The notes under the pieces: generated by a model
What the model was told of the DNA's origin: nothing
Databases searched by the model: none
Seen by the model: only the letters and a program-made list of their open reading frames with translations
Made by a program: the position numbers and the translations under genes
DNA from: HNR sp040400085
GTDB lineage: Bacteria; Actinomycetota; Actinomycetes; Actinomycetales; Microbacteriaceae
Length of the DNA: 64,000 nucleotides
Reading direction: 5' to 3'
Assembly (NCBI GenBank): GCA_040400085.1
Contig: JBBAQX010000008.1
Span: 45,354-109,353, forward strand
Shown here: piece by piece, positions 15,846 to 24,381 of the stretch
Layout: each line of letters starts with the position of its first letter
Position numbering within the stretch: the stretch's first letter is position 1

Positions 15846-17072
15846 TTAAAAGCCCATGATCTCTTTCTTCTTTATGGTGTACTCCTCCTCGGTGATGAGA
15901 CCGGAATCGAGGAGTTCCTTCATCTTTTTGACGGCATCGACCTGTTCGTCTAGGGACAGAGGGTTCGGTGCGACGGGTTGCGCCGTCGCGGCGGGGGCCT
16001 GTGCCTCGGGTGCGGGTGCGGGTGATGGCGGTGCAGGCTGTGTTGCTTGTGCGGCCTGCGCAGGTTGAGAGTTCTGACCGGATTGAGCGTTCTGCGGGTT
16101 CATTCCCTGCGCCAGGTTCATCCCGAAGAGCAAACCGCCGCCGTCGCCGAGGCCATTTTCTTGCACTCCCTGAGCAATCTTTTGCTGGGCGGCAATGTTC
16201 GAGGACTGCTGGGAGATCCCCTCGTACGCTTTCAAATTCATGAGATTGGATGAGAACTGTTTAACGAGTTCACGTGACTCAGGAGTGAACTCAACGCTTT
16301 CGACTCCAACGTTGACCACCTCGATCCCGAATCGTTCGAGCCAGGTAGCGGCGCTTGATCCTGCGCTCGATATGGCGGCAACGACGTTGTGTGATTGGGA
16401 AGGCAGCTGCGAAATTCGATAGGTGGAGGAGAGAGCGTTTACAGCCACCGTGAAAGACTGAATGAACTCTGAAACGAGCTGTTCTCGTGATGCAGGTTCG
16501 GCGAATGAGTAAAATTTAACGTTCGCCGGAACAAAGTTACGGATGAATTTCTCGACATCTGCCACCCGGAGCGAGAAGGTCCCGAACGCCATGATCTCGA
16601 GGTCCGTTCCATAGAACAGGTCGTTATAGATCAGAGGTCCGCGGGTGCCAAACTTGATTCCACGAATCTCGCGCATATTCACAAAGGCGACCAGTTTTTG
16701 GTCTGATGTCTGACCGCCGAACGTGATCCGGTTTGCGACCTGGTCGATGAACGACTTCTTAATGCCGTCACCGTTGAGAATTGTTTCCTGGCCATCCTGA
16801 TACTCATAACCGCCAGGCGTGGTAATCACCTGTTCAATGCCGGATTGACCGAATATGAACGCTGCTGTGTTTTCCGGAACGAATATCTTTGAGCCCTTTG
16901 AGATGACCCCTTCTGAACCCCAGAAGTTTGTGCCTCGTCCGTTGTTGGTTCGTTGAAGAACCCCCGGGCTTACGACCGTCAGCTCGTCAAACGGCTCGGT
17001 TGTGATTATTTCCTTCCACTGGTCCGCAAACGTGCCGCCAAGGGCTCCGGTGAAGGCTTGAATGATCGGCAT
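15846..17072 (-). CDS. SPFH-domain protein with C-terminal SHOCT domain (YdjI-like)
   Basis: 408 residues. The N-terminal two thirds are an SPFH-type fold of the 'virion core protein'/YdjI kind (SKIFVPENTAAFIFGQ, FGTFSLRVADVEKFI, IEVVNVGVESVEFTPESRE). A Gln/Ala/Pro-rich linker follows, and the last 35 residues are a SHOCT domain (LLDSGLITEEEYTIKKKEI). No transmembrane helix is seen. Such proteins scaffold membrane microdomains. In Bacillus, relatives work with small membrane proteins in envelope-stress control, which fits the DUF2510 membrane protein just upstream. The linker contains alternating Gln-Ala-Ala repeats. Confidence 0.85.
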   Translation of the reverse strand: MPIIQAFTGALGGTFADQWKEIITTEPFDELTVVSPGVLQRTNNGRGTNFWGSEGVISKGSKIFVPENTAAFIFGQSGIEQVITTPGGYEYQDGQETILNGDGIKKSFIDQVANRITFGGQTSDQKLVAFVNMREIRGIKFGTRGPLIYNDLFYGTDLEIMAFGTFSLRVADVEKFIRNFVPANVKFYSFAEPASREQLVSEFIQSFTVAVNALSSTYRISQLPSQSHNVVAAISSAGSSAATWLERFGIEVVNVGVESVEFTPESRELVKQFSSNLMNLKAYEGISQQSSNIAAQQKIAQGVQENGLGDGGGLLFGMNLAQGMNPQNAQSGQNSQPAQAAQATQPAPPSPAPAPEAQAPAATAQPVAPNPLSLDEQVDAVKKMKELLDSGLITEEEYTIKKKEIMGF

Positions 17073-17116
17073 ATCTGATCCGTTTCAGTAAAAGTTAGGA
17101 AGCGAGAGATGAGGGT

Positions 17117-17746
17117 TTAGAGCTGCTGCGCGGAGTTGCAATAAGCGCACGTAATTACTTGCCCTTGGAGCCCAGAAAGCGGCGCTCCGCACGCGGTGCA
17201 ATCTTTTGCCACGGGCTGAGGCGTCACCTGCTGAGGCATCACCTGTTGAGGAGCTGCCGCGGTGGCCGCTGGCTGGCCCAGCGTAACGGTGATCTGTTGG
17301 CTGTGTTGCATGACCTGGGGGTCTTGCGCTTGCTGATTGTATTGCGGTTGCTGCGCTTGTTGCATGTATTGCGGGTTTTCCTGCTGCAGACGAGCAACGA
17401 CCGACTTTGTCGACGGGCCCTGTCCTCGGAGCAGGTAGATTCCCCAGCAGATAATGACGAAACCCACCAGTATGACGAGGAAGAAGTTCGCAACGGGCGG
17501 GACCGAGGAAGACGTTTGTGTGGCGGTAAGCCTAGTTGGACTTGCGAAGACCTCGAGAACGCCAAAAATAATAAGCCCGATTCCCCACCCCCGGTGAGAA
17601 GAAACCGCGGCAAAAGCTTTCCTTTGAGGTCGCTTGTCGCCGGTCCATCTATGGCCATCCCAGTATTTGGTTCCCCTGGTTTCCTTGTCGGGGTACCATC
17701 CAGGGCTGCGGGCTTCATCACTCAAGTGCCGTCTCCAATTCTTCAC
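17117..17746 (-). CDS. DUF2510 membrane protein with C-terminal zinc ribbon
   Basis: 209 residues from a GTG at 17746. Residues about 13-40 match DUF2510 (SPGWYPDKETRGTKYWDGHRWT). Two hydrophobic segments follow (GWGIGLIIFGVLEVF and FFLVILVGFVIICWGIYLL), then a Gln-rich linker and a Cys4 zinc ribbon (CTACGAPL ... CAYCNSAQ). It lies 44 bp upstream of the SPFH gene, and the two probably act together at the membrane. Confidence 0.8.
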   Translation of the reverse strand: MKNWRRHLSDEARSPGWYPDKETRGTKYWDGHRWTGDKRPQRKAFAAVSSHRGWGIGLIIFGVLEVFASPTRLTATQTSSSVPPVANFFLVILVGFVIICWGIYLLRGQGPSTKSVVARLQQENPQYMQQAQQPQYNQQAQDPQVMQHSQQITVTLGQPAATAAAPQQVMPQQVTPQPVAKDCTACGAPLSGLQGQVITCAYCNSAQQL

Positions 17747-17860
17747 CCCAGAATCGTCGAGTTACGAACCCTGGGACAACAACCTACCAATTATCTACGA
17801 CCGCTCGGCGAAGCACAAAAGAGGTTCTGGCCGTTGCCGGTTGTCTGAGGGCGAGGGTAA

Positions 17861-18490
17861 TCATGCCCAGCGCCAGAGCGCGGCTGGGCGCCCCGGACCC
17901 GAGGCATCCACCTCATCGCTTCGCTCCAGATGGGGAGATGTCCGCAGCATCCGGTTAAAGTTTGCCGGTTCCGGGCGGGCCCCGGTCGCGGCTTCAGTCA
18001 GCTGCGCAGCCACCCGGGTCGAGAACAGTTCGCCCGTGAAAGAGCGCGTAAGGCGGAGCGCCTCGATGGATGGATGCCACAGGCTCACCCCGATCCTGTC
18101 CACGGCAAGCTCGACGATCCGATCATGATCGAAAGGCAGGGGTTCGTGCCCGTCCGCGTTGGCCCACTTCGCCCGGGAGTTCGCCTCGGGTGATATCACC
18201 GCAAGATAGGAGAGGGAGACGCTCGGGCCGCGGGGATCGCGATCCGGGTTGTCGAGAGCCGACACCTGAACGAGGGCGCGAACATCCGCAGACTCGAGGC
18301 CCGCCTTGGTGCTCAGGGCCCGGTAGGCGGCCGCCTCAAGCCGCTCTTCGCTCGCGAGCAGCACGCCGGGCAGGGCAAGACGACCGAGGAACGGCTCAAA
18401 GATTCTGGGGCCGAGGGCTACCTGCATCCCCCATTGTTGAGTGAAGCGCAGCGGAACCACGTCGATCGAGATGAGGGGTTGACCTGTCAT
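17861..18490 (-). CDS. nrtR: NrtR-type Nudix-related transcriptional regulator of NAD metabolism
   Basis: 209 residues. The N-terminal Nudix-like domain (ALPGVLLASEERLEAAAYRAL) has lost the catalytic glutamates of the REUXEEXGU box (here RALSTKAGL), as is usual in NrtR, which senses ADP-ribose instead of hydrolysing it. The C-terminal winged helix shows the typical LTRSFTGELFSTRVAAQL start and ends GRPAALWRW. It starts in an ATGA overlap with nadR and is the last gene of pnuC-nadR-nrtR. A 19-bp palindrome upstream of pnuC is its probable operator. Confidence 0.78.
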   Translation of the reverse strand: MTGQPLISIDVVPLRFTQQWGMQVALGPRIFEPFLGRLALPGVLLASEERLEAAAYRALSTKAGLESADVRALVQVSALDNPDRDPRGPSVSLSYLAVISPEANSRAKWANADGHEPLPFDHDRIVELAVDRIGVSLWHPSIEALRLTRSFTGELFSTRVAAQLTEAATGARPEPANFNRMLRTSPHLERSDEVDASGPGRPAALWRWA

Positions 18491-19653
18491 AGCGCGACGC
18501 TTTCTAGCTTTGTTGCCGTCGCCCAGGGCGGCGAGTCGAAGCGGGTATTCTTCTGCCAGAGGGCGTCTATGAGTTCGATCGAATAGCGAAGCCGCGTGTC
18601 CCTATCGCCCCGCAGCAGCACCCAAGGCAGGCCGCGGCGGGTGAGTTCCTCGATGAACCAGCGGGTCATGGTCGGGCGAATATGCTCGCCATCGCGCCAA
18701 CCGTCCTGGTAAAAGTCGACGCCTTCGTGATCGGTGATCAGGTACACATCGCGGCGGGGAAGGCGGGCATCGACGACGGCTTTGGCCGCCTGACTGTGCT
18801 CGCCCATATAGCGGCGCTCCCAGAGTGTTGTCGCCAGGGCATCCGTGTCGGCGATGATGAGGGGGCACGCGAGGGCGGCTGCGTCTTCCCAATCGTTTTG
18901 GACCGAAGCGATATGGCCAAAGTGTTCTGTCGTCCAGACCAGGTCGTCCATCGTTGGTGCTGGCTCGCCCGCCGCGGTGGCCTCTGCCTGTTTTTGCTCC
19001 GCCAGTTCGTAGGTGAAGTGCCTGCCGTATTCCTCAACCGATGCCAGCTCACGAAACGGATGCTGCGCCCGGTAATGACCGACGAGCGCCTCGGTGAGCG
19101 TTGTGCTGCCGGTGGATTCCGCGCCGACCACGATCACCCGCGTCGCGAGCCCCAGCCGTGTGGCAGCGGGAAGGTGCTGCCACGTGTCGGGGAGGTTCTG
19201 CCTGACGAGGGTTCCGCTGATCGGATGCCGGGTGCGGTCCTGGTCAAAAACGATGGGCGATGCCCCAAACCGGGTGGCGAGTTGCGTTCCGTAAGGTTCT
19301 GAGCTGATTACGGCATCCACGTTATCGATGCCCGCGTTGGCGAGGGCGGCGTGGATGGAGGCGAAGTTGGCGTCCCAGGCGATGTCGCTGTCGTAGTCGA
19401 CCGGGGCATCGGAGAGGATGCCGATGACCTCGATGGGTGCTGCTTGTGCTGCGTTTGCTGTTTTTGTGTTGGACGCTGTGGCGCTGCGGAGCCATTCGAC
19501 GCGCTGTTCGAGCGAGATCGATTCGAATTGGCTGGCCAGCACGAGAACGGCCAGACGGTCGCAGGCGGTGGCTGCGTGTTCGATGAGGGCGATGTGCCCG
19601 TTGTGCGGCGGGTAAAACTTGCCGATTACGAGGCCTTGGGTTGGTATCGTCAT
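18487..19653 (-). CDS. nadR: NadR-like bifunctional NMN adenylyltransferase / ribosylnicotinamide kinase
   Basis: 388 residues from the ATG at 19653, which overlaps the pnuC stop (ATGA). The N-terminal nucleotidyltransferase domain has GKFYPPHNGH (residues 11-20), and the ISGTLVRQN strand matches the ISxTxxR class. The C-terminal kinase domain begins VVGAESTGSTTLTEAL; its P-loop carries Ser where E. coli NadR has Lys. It converts nicotinamide riboside to NMN and NMN to NAD+, trapping riboside imported by PnuC. Unlike enterobacterial NadR there is no N-terminal repressor domain, consistent with a separate NrtR. Confidence 0.88.
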   Translation of the reverse strand: MTIPTQGLVIGKFYPPHNGHIALIEHAATACDRLAVLVLASQFESISLEQRVEWLRSATASNTKTANAAQAAPIEVIGILSDAPVDYDSDIAWDANFASIHAALANAGIDNVDAVISSEPYGTQLATRFGASPIVFDQDRTRHPISGTLVRQNLPDTWQHLPAATRLGLATRVIVVGAESTGSTTLTEALVGHYRAQHPFRELASVEEYGRHFTYELAEQKQAEATAAGEPAPTMDDLVWTTEHFGHIASVQNDWEDAAALACPLIIADTDALATTLWERRYMGEHSQAAKAVVDARLPRRDVYLITDHEGVDFYQDGWRDGEHIRPTMTRWFIEELTRRGLPWVLLRGDRDTRLRYSIELIDALWQKNTRFDSPPWATATKLESVAL

Positions 19654-20444
19654 CTCACGGCTTCTTTCACTTGGGTGGCGGTTGTTGTTTTTAGCGGTTC
19701 TTGTGGGCGCTGCTGGTTCTGCTGGAAGTCCTGCAGCCAGCGCCGGTAGCCGTAAATGCACAGCGCGAGGAAGCCCAGGTAGAGCAGTGCGGTGAGCCAG
19801 AGTCCCTTATATATGTACAGGGGAATCGATACGAGGTCAACGGCGATCCAGATCCACCACTGTTCCAGGACTTTCTTGGCCTGACCCCAGGTGGCGATAA
19901 GTGATGCGGCGAGCACGAAGGCGTCTGGCCACGGAACCGTGGAGTCGGTGAACAGGGTGAGGCTGATGCCTGCGGCGGCCATGATTGCTGCGCCCGCTGC
20001 GAGGGCGAGCGCGATGTCGTTGGTGGTCGCGCGGCGGATGCGTGGGGTGGCGGTGGCGCTAGTTGTGGTTGCGGTCTTGGTGTTGGGGGTGGTTGCCGTC
20101 GTGGGTGTGCTTGTTGTTGTTGTTGTTGTTGCTGCTGCTGCTGCTGTTGATGTTGATGTTGATGTTGCGTGCGAGGTTCTGCGCGACCAGCTGATCCAGC
20201 CGTAGACGGAGAGCGCGGCGAAGATCGCCTGGAGCAGAGCATCTGCGTAGAGGCCGGCCGAGTAGAACAGTCCCAGAAAGACGATGTTGTTGGCGAGGCC
20301 CACTGGCCAGTTCCAGGTGTATTGGCGGGTGACTCCCCATACGCAGAGGGCGCCGGTCATAAAGCCGATGAGTTCTGAGATGCTGATCGTTTGTTGCCAG
20401 GCGGTGAACGCGGTTGCGTTGAGTAGGTTGGCTAGCATGTCCAT
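19650..20444 (-). CDS. pnuC: PnuC nicotinamide riboside transporter with low-complexity loop
   Basis: 264 residues. Family signatures are WNWPVGLANNIVFLGLFY in the first half and the C-terminal QWWIWIAVDLVSIPLYIYKG. About seven hydrophobic segments are present. It imports nicotinamide riboside by facilitated diffusion, driven by phosphorylation by NadR. A loop of roughly 40 residues made almost only of Ser, Thr and Ala (about residues 92-130) interrupts the membrane core. It is encoded by trinucleotide repeats and is unusual for the family. Confidence 0.9.
   Translation of the reverse strand: MDMLANLLNATAFTAWQQTISISELIGFMTGALCVWGVTRQYTWNWPVGLANNIVFLGLFYSAGLYADALLQAIFAALSVYGWISWSRRTSHATSTSTSTAAAAATTTTTTSTPTTATTPNTKTATTTSATATPRIRRATTNDIALALAAGAAIMAAAGISLTLFTDSTVPWPDAFVLAASLIATWGQAKKVLEQWWIWIAVDLVSIPLYIYKGLWLTALLYLGFLALCIYGYRRWLQDFQQNQQRPQEPLKTTTATQVKEAVR
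20110..20167. repeat. trinucleotide repeat tract inside pnuC
   Basis: Runs of TTG/TGC/TTGATG triplets encode the Thr/Ala/Ser stretch of the PnuC loop. Triplet slippage would change loop length without shifting frame. Confidence 0.85.
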
Positions 20445-20491
20445 TGGTGTCTCCGGAGGTTGTTGGAGTTGGTGTGCCTAGCGTATCGCTT

Positions 20492-20510
20492 AATTGTCGA
20501 TATGACAATT
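20492..20510. promoter_or_regulatory. 19-bp palindrome upstream of pnuC, candidate NrtR operator
   Basis: AATTGTC-GATAT-GACAATT is a perfect 7-5-7 inverted repeat 48-66 bp upstream of the pnuC start, in an AT-rich patch. A regulator of NAD salvage encoded in the same operon is the obvious candidate to bind it. Confidence 0.6.
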
Positions 20511-20575
20511 TGGGTGGTGGTGGAAGGGTGTTTGTGCTGAGCTCGCGGCGGCGGCGGCAGCAGCGGTTGGTTGGT

Positions 20576-20745
20576 TGGTTCTGTTCGGCCTAAGTTGCAG
20601 GTTGTGGGCCCAAGCCGCAGGTTGGGCCGAGTCTCGGAGGCTGGGCCTGGGAGTGGAACTTGGGCCGGGCAAGGGCGAGTCGGGGCGTAGCGAGATGGGC
20701 AGCTTGGGCCGAGTCGCGTAACTTGGGCCGGGTAGGGTACCGGCT
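20576..20745. repeat. GGCCCAA/TTGGGCC cluster 2
   Basis: About 170 bp between hsdR and pnuC with CGGCCTAAG, GGGCCCAAG and then five (T/C)TGGGCC cores, ending GTAACTTGGGCCGG like several other clusters. Confidence 0.7.
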
Positions 20746-20771
20746 CGTGAGGCGGGAACGGTTTTCCGCGG

Positions 20772-23700
20772 TTAACTAGCATCCCGACTAGCAGTACCAT
20801 CGTCCCCGGCAACCACCGCGCGGCCCTTGACCTCGTCCAGGATGCTGACGATCGCGTTCACCTCGTGATCGGGGAATAGCGAGGTTGGCCCGGTGGGGGC
20901 GTTGTCGGTGAATGGCGTTTCGAAGAGGCGGCGGGGTTGCACGATGCCTGCGGCGGTGAGCTCTTCGACGATCATGTTCACGAAGTGAACCTGTTCCACG
21001 GTGTAGCGGGATCCGTCGAGAAAAACGCCGAACGCTTGGGTCGCGGCGTGACGGTCGAGGCCGACGAGTGAGCGGATGAAGAGACCGAGGCCGCCGGAGG
21101 CGTCGGCGGCGGTTGCCAGGTCGGTGTGGGTTGCGAGGCCGCTTGAGGCGAGCATCCCCTCAAGCGATTCCAAATCTTCGGGGGTCAGCTGTTTGTTGCG
21201 GCGGAGGCGTTGCAATGCGAGGTGGTCTTCGTGTTCGCGAAGGTAGGCGGCGGCCTTAGCGCGGAAGCGTTCCATGTTGGTGCCGACCGTTGTGCCGCGT
21301 AGGGTCACGGAGGTGGCCTCGTCGAGTTCGTCTTCGAAGTCGGTGTAGACGCGGTTTTTCATGGTGCGTTCGAGGAAGCCGAACAGCCCGCGCAGGCGGA
21401 TGCGCGCCAGCTCGAGCAGCGACAGGGGCGTGTCAACCCACCACTCTTCCCCTGCGACGGATTCCAGTAGCTCGGCCTGTGCCTCGACAGTAGGGATCGC
21501 GGTTTGGGTGAGGAGGCTCTCCGAGATGTTCTGGACTTGTTCTCGGATCCGGTTGTAGGCAACGTCGTCGCCGTCGAGCCGCGCGAGTTGGGCGCGCAGC
21601 ATGAGCATGTCGAAGCGTTTGGCGTTCTCGTCGTTGTCGGTGGCGGCCGAGGGCAGCGCGGAAAGGTGAGCGGAGATTGTGGCGGCGGTTTCGGGGGTGA
21701 TGGTGAGCCAGGCATCCGCTTCGCGAAATTGCTCAACCCATTTGCGTTGTGGGCGCACGAGGAAGTTGTCGAGGTTCATGCCTTCGACCAGGCGGTGGAG
21801 GTCGCTTACGGCGGATGCTCGCAGCCCTTTGTCTGCCCCGTTGCGATCCAGCCCGGTCACCAGGCCGAGCCGCGCGTCGAAGAGTCGTTGGTTGAGGCTC
21901 TTCTGGGCGCGGGCTTCGGCGATGACGGGTGTTTCGTTGAAGAATTCGAAGTTGCCGCAGAAGTCGAAGACGAGGAAGTCTTTTTTGTCGCGTCCGGGGC
22001 CGAAGAGGTCGGGGCTGAGGCGGGTGCCGCGGCCGATCATTTGCCAGAATTTCGATTTTGAGCGCACGGCTTTGAAGAGTACGAGGTTGACCACTTCGGG
22101 TACATCGATGCCTGTGTCGAGCATGTCTACGCTGATCGCGATGTGTGGTTCTTCATCGGATTGGCTGAAGCCTTCGATGAGGCTTTGCGCGTAGCTAATA
22201 TTGTGCGTGATGACGCGGCTGAAGGTGCCGCCGTATTCGGGGTAGTTCGCGTCGAAGCGTTCCTGAATGAATTCGGCGTGTTCGGTGTTCTTTGCGAAGA
22301 TGATGGTTTTGCCGAGGCGGTCGCCGGATTCAACATTGTGGCCCTGCGTCATGAGGGTTTCGAGGACTTTGTCGACGGTGTCTTTGTTGAAGAGGAAGCG
22401 GTTGAGCTCTTCGGTGCTGACCTCATCGGGGGTGCCGCGCTCGGTGCCTCGTTCACCGCCACTGTTCCAGTCGCCGTCGCCCCAGTCGAGGGTGTCCCAG
22501 GCATCCTTTTCGTGATCGCTCAGCTGGTCGTAGCGGATGCCCTGGCGGAGGAATTTGGTGCCTACCGATACGCAGCTGGGTGGCACGAGGTAGCCATCCT
22601 TGATGGCGTCGTCGAGCGCGTATGCTTCGGTGGGCACGCCGTCTTCGAGTTTGAAGAGGCGGTAGGTGTTGCGGTCGATTTCGTCTATGGGGGTTGCCGT
22701 GAGACCTACAAGTAGCGAGTCGAACCAATCGAAGATCGCGCCGTATTTTTGGTACACGGAGCGGTGGGCTTCGTCGATGATGACCAGGTCGAAGTATCCG
22801 GGCCCGAAGCGTCGCGCGGCGATGCTGTTGTTGTCGGACGGGTCGGCCGCGGCATCCATCTCGTTGATGAGGTTCATCATGGTGGGATAGGTGGAGACGT
22901 AGACCGCTCCGGTGGCGTCTTTTTCGGTGACGAGGTTCACCGTTGTGGCATTGGGGAGGTGCTGAGTGAATTGCCCGGCCGCTTGTTTGACGAGCGCGGT
23001 GCGGTCGGCCAGGAAGAGTACGCGTTTGACCCAATTTGCTTTCATGAGATGCTCGACGAGAGCGATCACGGTGCGGGTTTTGCCCGCGCCTGTTGCCATC
23101 ACGAGGAGTGCTTCGCGTTGTTTGTTGGTGAAAGCGCTGCCGACAGCAAGGATTGCTCGCTTCTGATACGCGCGATTGACCGTCTCGTTATTTACGGGTG
23201 TCGCGCTGAGTTCGGCGCGGCTGTGCCTGCGATGGATGAGTAGCTCGAGTTCGTTGCGGGTGTAGAAACCCTGCACCTCGCGGGGCGGGTAGCCTGCTGC
23301 GTCGTCCCAGAGCCAGTGTTCGTAACCGTTGGTGTAGAAGATCACCGGGCGGCGACCGAATTGCTGCTCGAGGCTGTCGGCGTAGAGCTTGGCCTGTTGC
23401 TGCCCGGTTTGCGGGCTCTTGCGGGTGCGCTTCGCTTCGACGATTGCTAGGGGGAGCCCGTCTTTGCCCCAGAGAACGTAGTCGACGTAGCCCGTGCCGC
23501 TGGTATTTCCCGGCCCTGTCGGCATTCCGGTGACGGGGTATTCGCGGTCGCGTTCCTCGCCGAGGGTCCAGCCGGCTTCGCCGAGCAGTAGGTCAATGAA
23601 GACGTCGCGGGTGTGTGCTTCGTCGTAGTCGTGGGTGTCGTGAGCGGTGTTGCTCGCCTGCGCGATAGCGACTTCTTCGCGGAGCGCTGCGAGTTGGGCG

Positions 23701-24227
23701 GCTAGCGTTTCGTTTTCGCTAATGGATGCCCGTAGCCGTTGGTCCTGTTCCTTAAATTTCTGCGCCAGCTGTTTGACCTGTTCGCGGGTCAGCGGCTGCG
23801 CTGCCTTGGCCTTGGCTGGGTCGAATTGGGTTCCGCTGGGCACGTCTTGCGGGTGCGTTGAGTAGTGGTAGGCCGCCCAGATAATCACGTGGTACAGCTC
23901 GCGAAGCACGTTGTTGGCTGTGGCCTGCGGGACCTGGTTGTTGGCGTGTGCCGCCTGGTTGCCGATTTTTCGGATCAGGTTGAGCTTCTCGGTGATCGGG
24001 TTGCCGACCCTGGCCTTGAAGGTGACATCGTTGATCCGCGCGGAGAGGTCGTCTCGATAGGGGAGTGGGATGCCGATGAGATCGTAGAGGTATTGCACGA
24101 CTCGTTCCGTGGCCCGCCTGGCGTAGATGCAGGCGGCGACGGGGTCGCTGCTGAGGTGGGACTCGGCACTGCGGCAGTCTTCGAACATATGCGGCCATTC
24201 GTCGCGAATGAATTCGAAGTTGCTCAT
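20772..24227 (-). CDS. hsdR: type I restriction endonuclease subunit R (EcoEI-like)
   Basis: 1151 residues. An N-terminal DUF4145-type helical domain (1-130) is followed by a coiled-coil segment and a PD-(D/E)xK nuclease with VEAKRTRKS (263-271). The SF2 translocase follows, with MATGAGKT (377-384), DEAH (485-488) and later helicase motifs such as MIGRGTRLSPD. A C-terminal helical region binds the methylase core. It cuts unmodified DNA after ATP-driven translocation. Unusually, hsdR is separated from hsdM/hsdS by about 3.3 kb of other defence genes. Confidence 0.93.
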   Translation of the reverse strand: MSNFEFIRDEWPHMFEDCRSAESHLSSDPVAACIYARRATERVVQYLYDLIGIPLPYRDDLSARINDVTFKARVGNPITEKLNLIRKIGNQAAHANNQVPQATANNVLRELYHVIIWAAYHYSTHPQDVPSGTQFDPAKAKAAQPLTREQVKQLAQKFKEQDQRLRASISENETLAAQLAALREEVAIAQASNTAHDTHDYDEAHTRDVFIDLLLGEAGWTLGEERDREYPVTGMPTGPGNTSGTGYVDYVLWGKDGLPLAIVEAKRTRKSPQTGQQQAKLYADSLEQQFGRRPVIFYTNGYEHWLWDDAAGYPPREVQGFYTRNELELLIHRRHSRAELSATPVNNETVNRAYQKRAILAVGSAFTNKQREALLVMATGAGKTRTVIALVEHLMKANWVKRVLFLADRTALVKQAAGQFTQHLPNATTVNLVTEKDATGAVYVSTYPTMMNLINEMDAAADPSDNNSIAARRFGPGYFDLVIIDEAHRSVYQKYGAIFDWFDSLLVGLTATPIDEIDRNTYRLFKLEDGVPTEAYALDDAIKDGYLVPPSCVSVGTKFLRQGIRYDQLSDHEKDAWDTLDWGDGDWNSGGERGTERGTPDEVSTEELNRFLFNKDTVDKVLETLMTQGHNVESGDRLGKTIIFAKNTEHAEFIQERFDANYPEYGGTFSRVITHNISYAQSLIEGFSQSDEEPHIAISVDMLDTGIDVPEVVNLVLFKAVRSKSKFWQMIGRGTRLSPDLFGPGRDKKDFLVFDFCGNFEFFNETPVIAEARAQKSLNQRLFDARLGLVTGLDRNGADKGLRASAVSDLHRLVEGMNLDNFLVRPQRKWVEQFREADAWLTITPETAATISAHLSALPSAATDNDENAKRFDMLMLRAQLARLDGDDVAYNRIREQVQNISESLLTQTAIPTVEAQAELLESVAGEEWWVDTPLSLLELARIRLRGLFGFLERTMKNRVYTDFEDELDEATSVTLRGTTVGTNMERFRAKAAAYLREHEDHLALQRLRRNKQLTPEDLESLEGMLASSGLATHTDLATAADASGGLGLFIRSLVGLDRHAATQAFGVFLDGSRYTVEQVHFVNMIVEELTAAGIVQPRRLFETPFTDNAPTGPTSLFPDHEVNAIVSILDEVKGRAVVAGDDGTASRDAS

Positions 24228-24381
24228 GCGGGGTGGTTCTCCTGCGAACGCTTTGGGTGGGGGACTGTTTTAGTCTATTGGGTGGCCGCTGACACCAGCG
24301 CAATCTGAACGTTTTCTTCCCAAGTATTTGCGACTGTTGCTTCCTCTTGCAGCGGCTTCTGTTTTTCTCGTCAGATTTTGC

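Noticed and set aside
19691..20242. 183-codon reverse frame with Gln runs
   Set aside because: Frame-shifted shadow of pnuC produced by the same triplet repeats.
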